From IMG/VR virus record IMGVR_UViG_3300042447_000302, positions 1 through 31,952 of that record: DNA of 31,952 nt. One strand, 5' to 3'. Of the stretch, positions 29,832-31,952 are shown piece by piece. Below the pieces are notes generated by a model. It worked only from the letters and a program-made list of their open reading frames with translations, was not told the origin of the DNA and made no database searches. The stretch's first letter is position 1. Each line of letters opens with the position of its first letter. The position numbers were made by a program, and so were the translations under genes. Source of the stretch: a virus.

Positions 29832-30404
29832 CTAACCAGCCATCAATATTGATGACAATTCTTCATAGAACTCTTGCTCTTTTTTGCTTAATGCTACTTT
29901 CTCGTTGAAGAAACCTTCAAGTGAGAAACCTTTAAATGTTCCCTTCTTGACTTCTTGCCACACTTCATCATTCATCACTTTGCTACCAATGAACCAAGTG
30001 CCGTTGGGATAATCTTCGAAGCCCAAAGATACTGACTTGTCCATACTTGAATGCTTCAACCAACTTTCAACTACAACCAATCCATTCACCGCGAACTTGT
30101 GTTCTATTGTGTGGTTGTGGTGAGCATTTCTAATGAAGAACTCTTGAGATATCTTCTCTGTTGTTTCAGTTGTGAACTTACCATAGTATGGTGTGCCATC
30201 TGCATCTTCACGATAAATCAACTGATCTGGAATAATTACTGCTCCATAAACAATTCTTTTTTCTTCATCGTATGCTTTGAATTGTAGCTTCTTTGATAGT
30301 GCAATAAAATCAACTTCTATTGCTGGAAATTCTACGAGTGAAATTGCGTTGACACCAAGCATTCCACTTTCGTCTATTGTGTATTCTCTGACTTCTTTTT
30401 TCAT
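29832..30404 (-). CDS. Prohead protease, XkdF-like serine peptidase
   Basis: A 190-aa protein. It starts IDESGMLGVNAISLVEFPAI, then IVYGAVIIPDQLIYRED, followed by the likely catalytic His in FIRNAHHNHTIEH (H96 or H101), VVVESWLKHSS and the Ser in FKGFSLEGFF (S161). These segments match the XkdF N-terminal peptidase family (Peptidase_S78_2), which matures the head proteins. The stop of the tape-measure gene lies one base before it. Usual length for the family. Confidence 0.85.
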   Translation of the reverse strand: MKKEVREYTIDESGMLGVNAISLVEFPAIEVDFIALSKKLQFKAYDEEKRIVYGAVIIPDQLIYREDADGTPYYGKFTTETTEKISQEFFIRNAHHNHTIEHKFAVNGLVVVESWLKHSSMDKSVSLGFEDYPNGTWFIGSKVMNDEVWQEVKKGTFKGFSLEGFFNEKVALSKKEQEFYEELSSILMAG

Positions 30405-30405
30405 T

Positions 30406-31952
30406 TTATAATACCGTTAATGATTGTACTTTTTGTGATGCTTCAAGTGACGAAGATACATCACTTGATAATACATACGCTTGAACTGGACTTCCTTGCG
30501 CTGGTCTATTCTCAAGAAAACCAGTATCGAGAACATTGAATGCTGGTGTTGCAGTGGATTGATTGCCACCAGCATCACTAACCAAACTTCCACCACCAGA
30601 TGGTGCTGAACTTCCACCACCACCACCACCACCTTCAAACTTTGTTCTCTGAATCTTGATGACATTTGCCAAACCAGCAGCAAGAGCAATACCAGCCTTG
30701 ACAAAGTTAGCACCAGTTAATGCGTCTTGTGGTACTGCTAATTGAGCATTGACCGCTTGATACGTTGACATAATAGCTTGCGCCAAAGACAATGCCTTGT
30801 TGATTTTAAAGGCTCTCTTTGCACTCTTTTCGCTATCACCTTGCAATGCTTCATTCAATGACATCAATGCGCTCATTGCGTCTGATGCCATTTGAACTTG
30901 TGAACTTATGACCTTCGCATCGCGTAGTCTTTTTTCTTCTGCTGCTTTTTCATCTAAATTCTTCCACAAGGCAGCATAGTCAATCTTTGACTGCAATATT
31001 TTTTTATCAGCCTCAATGCTTGCAGCTATTTCAGCATTGCTGCTTTTTACAATAGCGTCAATTTCAGTCTTATTCCTATCTTCAAGAAACTTATTCAGTT
31101 CATTTCTTGACCAGTCATAGTATTCTTGTTCTTCTTTTTTTTGATTCTCTTTTTGTTGTTTTCTTTCATCTTGTTTCTGCTTTCTTTTTGCAGATTCTTC
31201 ATCATCGAATTTTTTATTGATATCTCTTTCAGCAATACGTTGAAGTTCCAACACTCTTTTTAAATCAGCATTATAATTTTCATTCGCTGCTTTTGTTTCA
31301 TTCAACTTTTTAATATCCTCTCTCAACTTATCTTCGCTTTGCTTTATAGCAAATTCACGAGCAGACATAGTGGATTGATTATATCTATCATCAACACCTT
31401 TGATAAAAGAGTTGTAATTTTCTAACTGCTTCGCTCTTTCATCAGATATTACATTAGTGTGATTGATTTCAGCAATCTCTTGTTCTTTGAGCAAATCTTT
31501 ATATCTGGTGTTCAGTTCACCAAGTTTCTTCTTTTGCTCATCCGTCATTCCATTTCTACCCAGATTGAAACTTTTTAATTTATCAATCTGCTTTTGAGTA
31601 TCTTCAATTTCTTTTGCTCTATACTCGGAGTTGATTCTGTAAATTTCTTCAGCATTTCCTTTTGCTTGCGCTACTTCTATTTCTTGTTGACGCTTGTAGT
31701 TTTGTATCTTCTCATCAACTCTATCAATGAACGCATTTACTTTTGCTTCTTGCGCTTCTCTGTAAGCATCAAAGGCAAGATATGCAGCAGTCAAGGCAGC
31801 AGCAACCAAGAAAATAGGGTTTGTAAGCAATGCCTTTCCGACACTTGCTATTGTGCTGCCAAAGTTTTTTAGACCATCAGTAAGTTCTTTGAATGATATA
31901 CTACCAATAGAACTTCCAAGTGCTTTCATACTTTCAGCAGCACCTTGAAAAT
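30406..31952 (-). CDS. Tape measure protein, main part (start is at 383 across the junction)
   Basis: Residues ~86-600 of a 600-aa protein whose start is at 383 on the other side of the circular junction. It has a hydrophobic stretch (NPIFLVAAALTAAYLAFDAY), a long charged coiled-coil centre (DDEESAKRKQKQDERKQQKE region), a second hydrophobic part (FVKAGIALAAGLANVIKIQR), then Gly-rich GGGGGGGSSAPSGGG and a conserved-type end AYVLSSDVSSSLEASQKVQS. It sets tail length; 600 aa predicts a tail of roughly 90 nm at ~1.5 A per residue (rule of thumb). The protease gene follows after one base. Confidence 0.85.
   Translation of the reverse strand, partial: FQGAAESMKALGSSIGSISFKELTDGLKNFGSTIASVGKALLTNPIFLVAAALTAAYLAFDAYREAQEAKVNAFIDRVDEKIQNYKRQQEIEVAQAKGNAEEIYRINSEYRAKEIEDTQKQIDKLKSFNLGRNGMTDEQKKKLGELNTRYKDLLKEQEIAEINHTNVISDERAKQLENYNSFIKGVDDRYNQSTMSAREFAIKQSEDKLREDIKKLNETKAANENYNADLKRVLELQRIAERDINKKFDDEESAKRKQKQDERKQQKENQKKEEQEYYDWSRNELNKFLEDRNKTEIDAIVKSSNAEIAASIEADKKILQSKIDYAALWKNLDEKAAEEKRLRDAKVISSQVQMASDAMSALMSLNEALQGDSEKSAKRAFKINKALSLAQAIMSTYQAVNAQLAVPQDALTGANFVKAGIALAAGLANVIKIQRTKFEGGGGGGGSSAPSGGGSLVSDAGGNQSTATPAFNVLDTGFLENRPAQGSPVQAYVLSSDVSSSLEASQKVQSLTVL
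31826..31952. repeat. Terminal direct repeat (right copy), assembly overlap
   Basis: Second copy of the 127-base exact repeat at positions 1-127. Removing one copy leaves 31,825 unique bases. It shows that the genome is complete and is either circular or circularly permuted, as with headful packaging. Confidence 0.97.

Noticed and set aside
1-31952. Prophage or lysogeny module (integrase, excisionase, CI-like repressor, att sites)
   Set aside because: No recombinase motif was seen in any frame considered. The only small HTH-like protein (16748-16969) is inside the replication operon, so it does not by itself suggest lysogeny.

Overview
The window is a complete tailed-phage genome assembled as one contig. 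Bases 1-127 are repeated exactly at 31826-31952, so the molecule closes into a circle (or is a circularly permuted linear genome) of 31,825 unique bases. The tape-measure gene runs across the junction. The host is probably a member of the Bacteroidetes. The sequence is AT-rich, starts lack Shine-Dalgarno sequences and have A-rich or CACACA leaders, a promoter-like TTTG/TTnnTTTG pair is present, and many structural proteins look like those of Bacteroidetes siphoviruses. I see no integrase, excisionase or convincing repressor, tRNA, rRNA, CRISPR array or insertion sequence, so a virulent life style is likely.

Layout. (1) 13.6-22.5 kb, plus strand: the early and replication operon. It starts with a run of small unknown proteins. 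An SSB-like protein with a DDDLPF tail, a small HTH-like protein, a free-standing DnaA domain-IV-like protein, two likely replication proteins, a winged-helix-like protein and, unusually, the large terminase follow. Small proteins and a nested pair of membrane/secreted proteins close it. (2) 13.5-12.3 kb, minus strand: a short operon of VRR-NUC nuclease, sigma-like factor and Cys-rich protein, ended by two hairpin terminators in a 470-base intergenic region. (3) 11.8-8.5 kb, minus strand: an overlapping cassette of an unknown protein, a ParB-like protein, a glycosyltransferase, a JBP/TET-like 2OG-Fe(II) dioxygenase and a Gp88-like Cys protein. This is the most interesting part: a candidate DNA base hydroxylation and glycosylation system. 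(4) 8.5 kb down through the junction to 22.5 kb, minus strand: the late operon. Its order is small terminase, tail chaperone with a probable -1 frameshift, terminator-fibre fusion, adhesin, neck and tail proteins, tape measure, XkdF-like protease, scaffold, major capsid, tube/decoration-like protein, portal, head adaptor, holin, amidase and metallophosphoesterase.

How the parts work together. A promoter near 13.57 kb would drive early genes rightward. The sigma-like factor made leftward could then activate the late genes. Two copies of an exact 17-nt motif, one ahead of the modification cassette and one ahead of scaffold/capsid, may be its or another regulator's targets. Genes in the late and modification blocks overlap by 1-20 bases nearly throughout, which implies translational coupling. 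Hairpins after the protease and capsid genes probably tune capsid expression. All family assignments are from motif reading; no database search was possible.
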